In this document: positions 1-6,740 of the stretch, piece by piece
Position numbering within the stretch: position 1 is the first letter of the stretch
Layout: each line of letters opens with the position of its first letter
From: an uncultured Bacteroidales bacterium
GTDB taxonomy: Bacteria; Bacteroidota; Bacteroidia; Bacteroidales; UBA932
DNA: 10,514 bases
Assembly (NCBI GenBank): GCA_900544815.1
Contig: UQWT01000064.1
Coordinates: 1-10,514, forward strand
Direction: 5' to 3'
Translations under genes and position numbers: made by a program
Notes under the pieces: model-generated
Databases searched by the model: none
Seen by the model: the letters and a program-made list of their open reading frames with translations, nothing else
Told to the model about the DNA's origin: nothing

Positions 1-66
1 CTCGACTTGCATGTGTTAAGCCTGCCGCTAGCGTTCATCCTGAGCCAGGATCAAACTCTTCATTGT
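1..66 (-). rRNA. rrs: 16S ribosomal RNA, 5' end (partial)
   Basis: Read on the minus strand, the first 66 bases contain the universal 16S start AGAGTTTGATCCTGGCTCAG followed by GATGAACGCTAGCGGCAGGC and CACATGCAAGTCGAG. The gene runs off the left edge. The 5' end is placed at about 66 by aligning TGAAGAGTTTG with the E. coli 16S start, so it is accurate to a few bases. The GCTAGCGGCAGGCTTAACAC stretch is of Bacteroidota type and differs from the Bacteroides form (GCTAGCTACAGGC). Confidence 0.97.
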
Positions 67-322
67 ATATATCTTTTACAAATTCTTAGCTCTGTCCTGT
101 AACTCTTCCTATTTTTTTCTCATACAATACATCTCTTCCAAAATATACTGCATCTAAAGGAATTTACGCTCTTTGCTGTATTTTATCTTTACAGCGCATA
201 TCTTTCAATATGCTGCTTGTCTTTAATCTTTTCAATGAACTATCCTCTTGAAAAACTCAAACTTCACATCCGGTCTCTCTGGTGGATCAACCGACTAGGT
301 TTGAACACCGTTTTTCGTTTGG
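67..322 (-). other. rRNA operon leader (5' external transcribed spacer)
   Basis: This gene-free stretch lies between the 16S 5' end and the nearer of two rRNA promoters, so it should be the transcribed leader. It is AT-rich and carries no convincing ORF on either strand. It holds a hairpin at 193-217 (stem GCATAT/ATATGC at 196-201 and 208-213, extended by AGC/GCT across a one-base bulge) and a possible boxA at 229-241. The upstream limit is inferred from the usual 6-8 base distance between the -7 box and the transcription start. Confidence 0.7.
229..241 (-). promoter_or_regulatory. possible boxA antitermination site in rRNA leader
   Basis: On the minus strand this reads AGTTCATTGAAAA, resembling the boxA-like GTTCTTTGA element often seen upstream of Bacteroidota 16S genes and, loosely, the E. 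coli boxA TGCTCTTTAACA. In boxA systems NusB/S10 bind the nascent leader and reduce Rho termination. A hairpin follows about 12 bases downstream, which reverses the boxB-boxA order of the E. coli leader. The match is short and rests on resemblance only. Confidence 0.35.
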
Positions 323-327
323 GACTG

Positions 328-358
328 CAAAGGTAGATATTATTTTTTATCCTCCAAA
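328..358 (-). promoter_or_regulatory. rRNA promoter, proximal
   Basis: The minus strand shows TTTG (358-355), a 19-base spacer and TACCTTTG (335-328) continuing as CA. This matches the Bacteroidota housekeeping sigma consensus TTTG-N19-21-TAnnTTTG exactly. The sequence just upstream (about 359-400) is a run of A tracts on this strand, as expected for an UP element. The transcription start should fall near 320-322, about 255 bases before the 16S gene. Confidence 0.85.
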
Positions 359-441
359 CTTTTCTTCAATTTTTTTTAATTTTTTTAAATCGAAACTGAA
401 GTATCATCCTCCCCTCATCATATCTTCTCATTTGCGGGGTG

Positions 442-473
442 CAAAGGTATGCCTACCGTCTCTATTTTCCAAA
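442..473 (-). promoter_or_regulatory. rRNA promoter, distal
   Basis: The minus strand shows TTTG (473-470), a 20-base spacer and TACCTTTG (449-442) followed by CA. It repeats the proximal promoter about 114 bases further upstream, again preceded by an A-rich tract (474-500). Tandem strong promoters are usual for rRNA operons. The expected start is near 434-436. Confidence 0.83.
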
Positions 474-529
474 TTAATTTTCGCTTTTTTTGATAAAAAT
501 TAATATCTACCTGTAAATCAGTTGAAAAA

Positions 530-709
530 TTATCCGTTTATTCTATCCAATATCGCCTGTATCTTTTCTGTACACCCTCCACAGCCCGTTCCGGCGTTTG
601 TAAATTCTCCAACCTGTTCTACTGTCTTTAGATTTTTTGTCCTGATTGCGTCTTCTATTTCGCCCATTGTAACGGCAAAACAGTCGCATACGACATCATT
701 TCTCTCCAT
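530..709 (-). CDS. BFD-like [2Fe-2S]-binding small protein
   Basis: This 59-residue protein begins MERNDVVCDCFAVTMGEIED and ends QAILDRING. It has the four-cysteine signature of the BFD/NifU-middle-domain family: C8-x-C10 near the N-terminus and C43-x2-C46 in a TGCGGC turn, 32 residues apart. In this family the cysteines bind one [2Fe-2S] cluster. Stand-alone members such as bacterioferritin-associated ferredoxin donate electrons to release stored iron; others are domains in larger proteins. The length is normal for a stand-alone member. The ATG at 709-707 is preceded by an A-rich tract (AATAAAAAATAATATT), usual for Bacteroidota, and by the dyad at 727-738. It sits alone, co-directional with the rRNA operon whose distal promoter starts about 60 bases beyond its stop. 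No ferritin gene is in view, so the iron-release role is inferred. Confidence 0.87.
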   Translation of the reverse strand: MERNDVVCDCFAVTMGEIEDAIRTKNLKTVEQVGEFTNAGTGCGGCTEKIQAILDRING

Positions 710-726
710 AATATTTATTTTTTATT

Positions 727-738
727 GGTAACATTACC
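727..738. promoter_or_regulatory. dyad upstream of the [2Fe-2S] gene, possible operator
   Basis: GGTAACATTACC is an inverted repeat (GGTAA, two central bases, TTACC) 18 bases before the start codon at 709. A second palindrome, ACAATTGT, lies at 742-749. Such a position suits a repressor site, but no known operator consensus (for example Fur) is matched and no clear promoter boxes were found around it. Confidence 0.25.
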
Positions 739-940
739 TTAACAATTGTAATGCTGTTTTGTTGTGCTGATTCATTTAGTAACATAAAAAAATTAAGTTG
801 CCTCTGATTCCTTAAAAGGATGTAGTTTTTTTGAAGGTTACTTAGATAAGTAAAAATCTAAAGTAAACGTCATTGGCTTTGTTTTGAGTTTATAGTTAAA
901 AATCATTCTATCAGCCAAAGCTTTCTTTACCCTAAAAATA

Positions 941-970
941 GCCAAAGCTAGCGCTAATGCCAATGCCAAC
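941..970 (-). repeat. hexamer array A (five NTTRGC units), downstream of ybaK
   Basis: On the ybaK sense strand the units are GTTGGC, ATTGGC, ATTAGC, GCTAGC and TTTGGC, followed by TATTTTT. It starts about 50 bases after the ybaK stop. It matches arrays B and D closely in the order of units and in the following TAT. In the frame TTG GCA it reads Leu-Ala five times. Read on from the ybaK stop it is out of frame. Confidence 0.75.
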
Positions 971-1019
971 CAAATTTACGGAAAAGGTTCACTTTCATGT
1001 AGTTTTTCAGACCTAACTA

Positions 1020-1529
1020 CTACATTGGCACTGCTATCTGTGCAAGAGATGCACCTGTATAAGCAATAAGATCTTTAGGATTAATTTTAAGCTGGGCTCC
1101 GCGAATCCCTGCACTTATGTAAATAAAACCGTAATCTTTACATGTAGCATGAATAAATGTTGGAAATGGTTTCTTCATGCCAATCGGAGAACAGCCACCC
1201 CTAATATAACCTGTAACAGGTAGTAACTCCTTCATTGGAATAAGATCTGCCTTTTTATTCCCGGAAACCTTGGCCGCCGATTTAAGATCTACCTCCATAT
1301 TTCCGGGAATTACACATACAAAAAAACCGGTTCTGTCGCCCTTTAACACAAGGGTCTTAAATACAATATTAATATCTTCGTTAAGTTGCTCCGCAATATG
1401 TGTTGCAGCAAGGTTCTCTTCATCAACTATATATGGAATAAGTTCATATCTTATCCCGGCCTTGTCCAACAGGCGGGCCGCATTTGTCTTGTTAACCCCG
1501 TTTTTGCTGTTATTACCGGATTTAGACAT
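1020..1529 (-). CDS. ybaK: YbaK/EbsC-type Cys-tRNA(Pro) deacylase
   Basis: This 169-residue protein is a trans-editing enzyme of the YbaK/ProX fold. It hydrolyses cysteine mis-attached to tRNA(Pro) by prolyl-tRNA synthetase, acting in the cytoplasm. Residues 15-165 cover the single domain. Lys58 in VFKTLVLKGD corresponds to the substrate-contacting lysine of the family, and GYIRGGCSPIG (107-117) is the diagnostic motif distinguishing YbaK from other editing domains. The first 14 residues (MSKSGNNSKNGVNK) are a polar tail; starting at a later codon would remove little of the fold. It begins 9 bases after the lspA stop, so the two are almost surely co-transcribed. Downstream, two TAG codons follow in succession and no strong terminator is seen before the hexamer array. 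Identification is firm; the precise tRNA preference is taken from family knowledge. Confidence 0.93.
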   Translation of the reverse strand: MSKSGNNSKNGVNKTNAARLLDKAGIRYELIPYIVDEENLAATHIAEQLNEDINIVFKTLVLKGDRTGFFVCVIPGNMEVDLKSAAKVSGNKKADLIPMKELLPVTGYIRGGCSPIGMKKPFPTFIHATCKDYGFIYISAGIRGAQLKINPKDLIAYTGASLAQIAVPM

Positions 1530-1538
1530 ACCAATATG

Positions 1539-2180
1539 CTATTTTTGGGGAGTCTTTTTTGACAACTCTTTAAAAAAACCGCGCTGAAACAGAAGCATGT
1601 ATATAACTCCGCAAGTTATGCATGCATCTGCAAAATTGAATATCGGTCTAAAAAAAACTAACTCATCACCACCTACAAACGGAATCCATTCCGGCCATGT
1701 AGACCTGATTATAGGGAAGTAAAACATATCTACAACACGTCCCATAAGCAGACCGGAATAGCCACCTCCTGCAGGGAACAGCTCTGCTACAGATGTATAC
1801 GTAGAATCGCTAAAGATAACGCCATAAAATATGGAGTCTATCTCATTTCCAATTGCACCCACAAGAACCATAGCCCCTCCAACAAGCACACCAACCGGAG
1901 TTGATTTTCTCTTTATCCCTTTCACAAGATAATATGTAAGTACACATATTAGAAACAGTCTGAAAAGTGTAAGTAGAATCTTCCCAAAATTGCCGCCAAA
2001 CTGCATTCCAAACGCCATTCCATTGTTTTCAATAAACAATATACGCCCCCACTCGCCAAACAACGAATGATTCTCGCCCAATGTCATATTAAGCTTAATA
2101 TAGAATTTAAGTATTTGGTCTATAGCTAAAAGCAGCAAGACAAGACCACCAACAAGCCAGCTACGTTTTTTTACATCCAT
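1539..2180 (-). CDS. lspA: lipoprotein signal peptidase (signal peptidase II)
   Basis: This inner-membrane aspartyl protease cleaves the signal peptide of prolipoproteins before the diacylglyceryl-modified cysteine. The 213 residues include TM1 with D21-Q22-x2-K25, the conserved ENNGMAFG (51-58), GxIGNEID (108-115), GRVVDM with catalytic Asp151 and FNFADA with catalytic Asp185. At least four membrane segments are visible. It is about 50 residues longer than E. coli LspA. The extra length falls between the GNEID and VVDM motifs (about 121-146) and between VVDM and FNFADA (about 156-177), which I believe is usual for Bacteroidales. All catalytic motifs are intact. It lies between a terminator (upstream) and ybaK (9 bases downstream). 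No good promoter was found in the short gap above it, so it may rely on read-through or an atypical promoter. The lipoprotein at 7769-8914 would be a substrate. Confidence 0.95.
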   Translation of the reverse strand: MDVKKRSWLVGGLVLLLLAIDQILKFYIKLNMTLGENHSLFGEWGRILFIENNGMAFGMQFGGNFGKILLTLFRLFLICVLTYYLVKGIKRKSTPVGVLVGGAMVLVGAIGNEIDSIFYGVIFSDSTYTSVAELFPAGGGYSGLLMGRVVDMFYFPIIRSTWPEWIPFVGGDELVFFRPIFNFADACITCGVIYMLLFQRGFFKELSKKTPQK

Positions 2181-2210
2181 AAATTTTTCCTTTATAAAGT
2201 GCTTCCCGAC

Positions 2211-2245
2211 AAAAAAAGAAGGGGTAAAGCAAACTACTTTGCCCC
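2211..2245 (-). terminator. intrinsic terminator after the DksA-like gene
   Basis: The minus-strand transcript reads GGGGCAAAG, loop TAGTTTG, CTTTACCCC, then UUCUUUUUUU. The 9-bp stem (2237-2245 with 2221-2229) has one C-A mismatch, followed by a clear U tract at 2211-2220. The hairpin starts inside the last codons of the DksA-like gene, and the loop contains its TAG stop. It would separate ileS and the DksA-like gene from lspA-ybaK. Confidence 0.8.
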
Positions 2246-2623
2246 TCTATTCTTTGCTTCTACGCTAAGTGTAGCATGAGGTACAAGCAACAATCTCTCC
2301 TTTGGTATCAACTTCCCGGTTTCGCGGCAGATTCCATAGGTTTTGTTCTCAATACGCACCAATGCCGCCTCCAAAGACTGTATAAATTTATACTGTCTTA
2401 CTGCAAGCTGACCGCTCTCCTCCTTTGAAAGAGCAGATGCACCCTCTTCGAGGATCTTAAATGTTGGAGATGTATCCTCTACGTCATTACTACTACTATG
2501 TGTGATAGCCGCACGCAGCTGTTCGTAATCATCTCTCGCCTTCTCTAACTTCTTTAAGATAACCTCCTTGAACATCTGAAGTTCCTCGTCGCTATACCTA
2601 ACTTTTTCTGATTGTGTTTCCAT
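2234..2623 (-). CDS. TraR/DksA-family RNA polymerase-binding regulator
   Basis: This 129-residue protein has the DksA layout: a long helical hairpin (about 11-92) and a C-terminal small domain (93-124) with YGICRETGKLIPKERLLLVP and ATLSVEAK. DksA proteins insert the coiled coil into the RNA polymerase secondary channel and, with ppGpp, tune promoters such as those of rRNA. Acidic residues D47, E49 and D50 lie near the expected coiled-coil tip. The zinc site is largely lost: of the four expected cysteines only Cys99 remains, the others aligning with Thr102, Ser120 and Ala123. I recall similar forms in other Bacteroidota, so this may be lineage-typical. It begins 38 bases after the ileS stop on the same strand. 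A weak -7-like TAACTTTA lies at 2646-2653, so it may have its own start as well as read-through from ileS. Family assignment is firm; equivalence to E. coli DksA is not. Confidence 0.88.
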   Translation of the reverse strand: METQSEKVRYSDEELQMFKEVILKKLEKARDDYEQLRAAITHSSSNDVEDTSPTFKILEEGASALSKEESGQLAVRQYKFIQSLEAALVRIENKTYGICRETGKLIPKERLLLVPHATLSVEAKNRGAK

Positions 2624-2661
2624 AATGTCCTCTTTTAAGTATTTGTAAAGTTAGTAATATA

Positions 2662-5600
2662 TTATCTTTTGCTTATAGAAATCTTTAATTCTTCTCCGTT
2701 GCCCCACTCAACAGTTGAAACGCCATTAAGTTCATTAGACAGTGTAATCTCCTCAGACAATGTCTGGGATGCAACATAATCCTTAAACTCTCCCAATGAT
2801 TCGGCAATATCCGGTCTCTCCTCAATAACAACATATATCTTATCTGTTACCTCCAAGCCGGAATCTTTTCTAAGATTCTGTATTCTATTAACCAACTCAC
2901 GTGCCACACCCTCTCTCCTCAGAGAATCTGTAATGGTTATATCAAGGGCAACGGTTAGCTTGCCATCCGAAGCAACAAGCCATCCCGGCATATCCTCAGA
3001 TGTGATCTCATAATCACCGAATTCGAGCACAACCTCTCCACCCGCAAGAGACAATACATGCGTACCATTACGCTCAATGTCGTTAATCTCCTCCTGGCTC
3101 AATGTTGCAAACGCGGCAGAGATCTCCTTCATCTGTTTGCCGTATCTCTTACCAAGGGTCTTGAAGTTTGGTTTTATCCTCTTTGTAATAAGGCCTGTTG
3201 TATCTGTAATATACTCCATCTCCTTAACATTCACCTCATTAAGGATTAGCTTCTCAACCTTCTCCAACTGCTCCTTTATCCTGTTGTCCAATACCGGAAT
3301 AATTATCTTTGCAAGAGGTTGCCTTACCTTTATGTTGACCTTCCTCCTTAGAGCGAGAATCATGGATGAGCTTAGCTGAGCCAGCTCCATTCTCTCCTCA
3401 AGATCTTTGTCTATATATTCAGTATTTTCAACAGGCATAAGCACCTGATGTACACTATTCTCTTTATGTTTGCCCGATACAGCGTTAAGGTCTAAGAACA
3501 GTCTCTCCATAAAGAACGGAGCTATAGGTGCTCCAAGTATGGCAACACTCTCAAGACAGCTGTACAGTGTCTGATAAGCAGCTAACTTGTCGTTATCCAT
3601 TTTTCCGCCCCAGAAACGTTTTCTGTTAAGACGTACATACCAGTTGCTCAAATGGTCACATACAAAATCCTGTATAAGACGCCCTGCCGTTGTAACATCA
3701 TAATCCTCATAGCTTGCCTTAACATCCTTTATAAGACTGTTGAGATATGAGATTATCCATCTGTCTATCTCCGGACGCTCCTCAACAGCTACCTCCGCCT
3801 CCTTGCCTGTAAATCCATCCACGTTTGCATAAAGTGCAAAGAACGAATATGTATTGTACAATGTTCCAAAGAATTTCCTCTTTATCTCATCTACACCGTT
3901 AAAGTCAAACTTAAGGTTATCCCAAGGCTGGGCATTTGTCATCATGTACCATCTTAACGAGTCTGCACCATAATCGTTAAGTGCAGCAAACGGATCAACC
4001 GCATTACCCAAACGCTTGCTCATCTTGTTGCCGTTCTTGTCCAATACAAGACCGTTTGAAAGTACATTTTTAAATGCAACCCTGCCATTTATCATTGTAG
4101 AGATTGCATGAAGTGTAAAGAACCAGCCTCTTGTCTGGTCTACACCCTCTGCAATGAAATCTGCAGTCTGGCCAAACTCCGGTTGTCCGAGCTTCTTAAG
4201 CCCCTCCTGAGCAAAAGGCATCGCACCAGAATCAAACCACACATCTATAAGGTCTAATTCTCTCTTCATGGGCTTTCCGCTGTCAGATACCAATATATAT
4301 GCATCTACATATGGCCTGTGAAGATCTATCTTGTCATAGTTCTCCTTTGTAAACTCACCCGGAACAAATCCCTTATCCTTTAATGGATTGGAGCTCATGA
4401 ATCCTGCTGCTACAGATTTTTCCAACTCCTCATACAGCTCCTTAACGGAACCTATGCACCTCTCCTCTTTTCCATCCTCTGTTCTCCATATAGGGAGCGG
4501 TGTTCCCCAGTATCTGCTTCTCGACAAATTCCAATCCTGAAGATTCTCCAACCACTTTCCGAATCTGCCGGTACCTGTACTCTCCGGCTTCCAGTTGATA
4601 GTCTTGTTAAGCTCTATAAGTTTATCCTGAACAGCTGTTGTTCTAATGAACCAAGAATCCAACGGATAGTACAACACAGGTTTGTCTGTCCTCCAGCAAT
4701 GAGGATAGTTGTGTACATGCTTCTCTATCCTAAAGGCTTTGTTCTGCTGTTTAAGCTCTACGCATATATCTACATCCAAAGTTGGAGCATCCGGAGCAAG
4801 TGTAGAATCGTATGCATTCTTCACAAATCTGCCTGCATACGGTCTATATGCCTCAACATCAACTCTGCTCTTTACATAGTCCGCATCTAAATCCTCTATT
4901 TTATAGAGCTTGCCTGTTCTGTCTACCATAGGTTGTTCGGCATTGCCATCCTTGTCTGTAACATAGAACGGAGCAATACCCGCAATCTTTGCAACCTTGG
5001 CATCATCTGCTCCAAAGGTTGGAGCAATATGTACAATGCCGGTACCGTCTGATGTTGTTACATAATCGCCAAGTATAACCTTAAGGGTATTCTTCTCGGG
5101 TTTTATCCATGGGATAAGCTGCTTATATGATATTCCGGTATTTAGTTCCTTTCCTTTAAACGGTGTCTCATCCAGTACCTTAAAAGGAATGAGCTTGTCT
5201 CCCGGCTTATAATCCTCAAACTTAAGGTCTGCAGCCTTTGCGTTAAAGTGCGCTCCTACAAGCTCTTTGGCCAATATATATACTGCAGGCTCGCCCGTAT
5301 ACGGATTAAACGACCTTACCCTAACATACTCTATATTAGGACCAACGCACAATGCTGTATTTGAAGGGAGTGTCCATGGGGTTGTAGTCCAAGCCAAGAA
5401 GTAGAGCGGAGCATCTAACTCTGTGTTGTCGGGAAGATGATACAAAAACTCACTTGCACTGTCTCTTACCACCTCAAACTGAACTGTTGCAGTGGTATCC
5501 TTTACATCTCTGTAACAACCCGGCTGGTTAAGCTCGTGTGAACTTAAGCCCGTTCCTGCAGCAGGTGAATACGGCTGTATGGTGTAGCCTTTATAGAGCA

Positions 5601-6111
5601 ACCCCTTACCGTAAATATCTTTTAACAGATACCACAAAGTCTCTATGTACTGGTTGTCATAGGTGATATACGGGTTGTTCATATCAACCCAGTAACCTAT
5701 TCTCTCTGTAAGGTTTACCCACTCTTTGGTGTACTTCATAACCTCCTTTCGGCAGGCAGAGTTGTAATCATCTACACTTATCTTTTTACCGATATCCTCT
5801 TTGGTTATCCCCAACATCTTCTCCACGCCAAGCTCTACAGGAAGTCCGTGCGTATCCCAACCTGCTTTTCTGCTTACATAGTAACCCATCTGAGTTTTGT
5901 AGCGACAAATGGAATCCTTAATGGTTCTCGCCATAACATGGTGAATACCGGGCATTCCGTTTGCAGAAGGAGGTCCTTCAAAAAATATGAACTTTTTAGC
6001 GCCTTCGCGGCTCTTTAATGTGTTCTCAAAACAATTCTCGTCTTTCCATTTCTTAAGAACAGAATTGTTCAATTCAACCAAATCCAAGTTTTTATACTCT
6101 ACAAAACCCAT
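2662..6111 (-). CDS. ileS: isoleucyl-tRNA synthetase (eukaryote-like type)
   Basis: This class I synthetase attaches isoleucine to tRNA(Ile) in the cytoplasm. The 1149 residues contain the HIGH-type motif GIHH (55-58, in PPSANGMPGIHH), the CP1 editing-domain motif WTTTPWTLPSN (241-251), which deacylates Val-tRNA(Ile), and KMSKR (696-700), followed by the anticodon-binding region. The C-terminus lacks the four-cysteine zinc finger of E. coli-type IleRS. It ends instead in a domain with EGVARELVNRIQNLRKD. Together with TIQPYSP in the catalytic half, this points to the second, eukaryote-like bacterial IleRS type. That type has been associated with natural mupirocin tolerance; this is family knowledge, not read from the sequence. 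The ATG at 6111 follows a promoter -7 box at 6168-6161, giving a leader of roughly 40 bases. The DksA-like gene follows after 38 bases. The frame is intact throughout. Confidence 0.97.
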   Translation of the reverse strand: MGFVEYKNLDLVELNNSVLKKWKDENCFENTLKSREGAKKFIFFEGPPSANGMPGIHHVMARTIKDSICRYKTQMGYYVSRKAGWDTHGLPVELGVEKMLGITKEDIGKKISVDDYNSACRKEVMKYTKEWVNLTERIGYWVDMNNPYITYDNQYIETLWYLLKDIYGKGLLYKGYTIQPYSPAAGTGLSSHELNQPGCYRDVKDTTATVQFEVVRDSASEFLYHLPDNTELDAPLYFLAWTTTPWTLPSNTALCVGPNIEYVRVRSFNPYTGEPAVYILAKELVGAHFNAKAADLKFEDYKPGDKLIPFKVLDETPFKGKELNTGISYKQLIPWIKPEKNTLKVILGDYVTTSDGTGIVHIAPTFGADDAKVAKIAGIAPFYVTDKDGNAEQPMVDRTGKLYKIEDLDADYVKSRVDVEAYRPYAGRFVKNAYDSTLAPDAPTLDVDICVELKQQNKAFRIEKHVHNYPHCWRTDKPVLYYPLDSWFIRTTAVQDKLIELNKTINWKPESTGTGRFGKWLENLQDWNLSRSRYWGTPLPIWRTEDGKEERCIGSVKELYEELEKSVAAGFMSSNPLKDKGFVPGEFTKENYDKIDLHRPYVDAYILVSDSGKPMKRELDLIDVWFDSGAMPFAQEGLKKLGQPEFGQTADFIAEGVDQTRGWFFTLHAISTMINGRVAFKNVLSNGLVLDKNGNKMSKRLGNAVDPFAALNDYGADSLRWYMMTNAQPWDNLKFDFNGVDEIKRKFFGTLYNTYSFFALYANVDGFTGKEAEVAVEERPEIDRWIISYLNSLIKDVKASYEDYDVTTAGRLIQDFVCDHLSNWYVRLNRKRFWGGKMDNDKLAAYQTLYSCLESVAILGAPIAPFFMERLFLDLNAVSGKHKENSVHQVLMPVENTEYIDKDLEERMELAQLSSSMILALRRKVNIKVRQPLAKIIIPVLDNRIKEQLEKVEKLILNEVNVKEMEYITDTTGLITKRIKPNFKTLGKRYGKQMKEISAAFATLSQEEINDIERNGTHVLSLAGGEVVLEFGDYEITSEDMPGWLVASDGKLTVALDITITDSLRREGVARELVNRIQNLRKDSGLEVTDKIYVVIEERPDIAESLGEFKDYVASQTLSEEITLSNELNGVSTVEWGNGEELKISISKR

Positions 6112-6127
6112 ATACGTCTAATTTTAC

Positions 6128-6135
6128 TATTTTTG
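6128..6135 (+). promoter_or_regulatory. possible cvpA-tsaB promoter -7 box
   Basis: TATTTTTG followed by CA fits the TAnnTTTGCA pattern seen at the rRNA promoters. No TTTG is present at the expected -33 position, so support rests on the -7 box alone. A start near 6142 would give a leader of about 80 bases before cvpA. Confidence 0.4.
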
Positions 6136-6160
6136 CAGTTGTTAAACTTTTTTGAAACTG

Positions 6161-6168
6161 CAAAGATA
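6161..6168 (-). promoter_or_regulatory. ileS promoter -7 box
   Basis: The minus strand reads TATCTTTG followed by CA, an exact TAnnTTTG match. The -33 region (about 6187-6192) is not a TTTG match. The start is expected near 6154, about 43 bases before the ileS ATG. Confidence 0.55.
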
Positions 6169-6220
6169 TAAATATTTAGAAACTGTTTGGATTTTTTTAA
6201 GATTACCTAATTGAGTTTTT

Positions 6221-6718
6221 ATGCAGATTTTAGATATAATCATTCTCCTTATATTTATAGGGATGGCAATAAGAGGGGCAATAAAGGGGTTCATTGGGCA
6301 GGCAGTTGGGATACTTTCGCTGTTTGTTGCCGTATGGGCCGGCTCGAGATACTCTGTAGTAATATCGGAGTGGCTTAAAGGCTTACTCTCTTTGGATGCC
6401 TCCCCGCAGGCAATGAACATAGTGGTGTTCATACTGCTACTTATAATTGTTATGGTCTTAGGGCATCTGCTTGCCCGTGTTCTGGAGGGCGTTGTTAAGT
6501 TAAGTCTTTTGGGATGGGCCAACAAACTGCTTGGGATGCTTCTCTCGCTCCTCTCTGCATTTATTGTAGCCGGAGTGCTGTTGTATGTTTTCAATTACCT
6601 TAACAGCACAATGGATATAGTACCTGCAGACAAGATAAACAGCTCTAAGATGTGCAGATTCATAATGTCTGCCACAGATTCGCTGTTCCCATATATCAAA
6701 CAGGTTTTCAAATTTTAA
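6221..6718 (+). CDS. cvpA: CvpA family inner-membrane protein
   Basis: The 165 residues form four hydrophobic segments (about 3-20, 26-44, 66-88 and 102-126) with the family's N-terminal pattern: D5, then RGAIKGFIGQ (18-27) on the first cytoplasmic loop. The tail is polar and ends PYIKQVFKF. CvpA was named for its need in colicin V production in E. coli; in other bacteria it is linked to envelope stress and bile tolerance. The molecular activity is unknown. It is the first gene of a plus-strand pair, its stop lying 22 bases before tsaB. Length and topology are normal for the family. The ATG at 6221 is the only sensible start, since it begins directly at the first membrane segment. No Shine-Dalgarno is present (ATTGAGTTTTT precedes it). 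Confidence 0.88.
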   Translation: MQILDIIILLIFIGMAIRGAIKGFIGQAVGILSLFVAVWAGSRYSVVISEWLKGLLSLDASPQAMNIVVFILLLIIVMVLGHLLARVLEGVVKLSLLGWANKLLGMLLSLLSAFIVAGVLLYVFNYLNSTMDIVPADKINSSKMCRFIMSATDSLFPYIKQVFKF

Positions 6719-6740
6719 TATCAGACTAAAGAGTTTTGCA

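Larger units (their letters stand above)
710..1019. other. intergenic region with repeat array and no convincing gene
   Basis: These 310 bases separate ybaK from the [2Fe-2S] gene. They hold the dyads near 727-749, a weak hairpin at 842-861 (TTAGAT/ATCTAA) and a short TCCTT/AAGGA palindrome at 809-820. They also hold the hexamer array at 941-970, with one more stray copy of the unit near 914-919. On the minus strand an open frame runs 975-838 (45 codons, no ATG until codon 24), beginning with five Leu-Ala pairs. It has no recognisable domain and I do not call it a gene. Confidence 0.6.
6128..6168. repeat. 13-bp inverted repeat between ileS and cvpA
   Basis: TATTTTTGCAGTT (6128-6140) and AACTGCAAAGATA (6156-6168) are inverted copies with a single mismatch, separated by 15 bases. 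Each arm contains a -7 type box, one per strand, so the dyad is also a pair of facing promoter elements. It could alternatively form a hairpin in the cvpA leader or bind a dimeric regulator. Confidence 0.7.

Noticed and set aside
282..503. Plus-strand ORF of 73 codons opposite the rRNA leader and promoters
   Set aside because: It overlaps both well-matched rRNA promoters, is rich in Phe/Ser from T-rich DNA and shows no domain.
522..731. Plus-strand ORF of 69 codons
   Set aside because: It is the reverse side of the [2Fe-2S] protein gene, whose cysteine pattern is clear.
941..970. Hexamer arrays as CRISPR or a simple phase-variable repeat
   Set aside because: Units are 6 bp with no spacers, and gain or loss of a unit keeps reading frame; no array lies in a gene or between promoter boxes.
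2181..2210. A promoter for lspA in the gap after the terminator
   Set aside because: A TTTG is present but nothing resembling TAnnTTTG follows at 17-23 bases.
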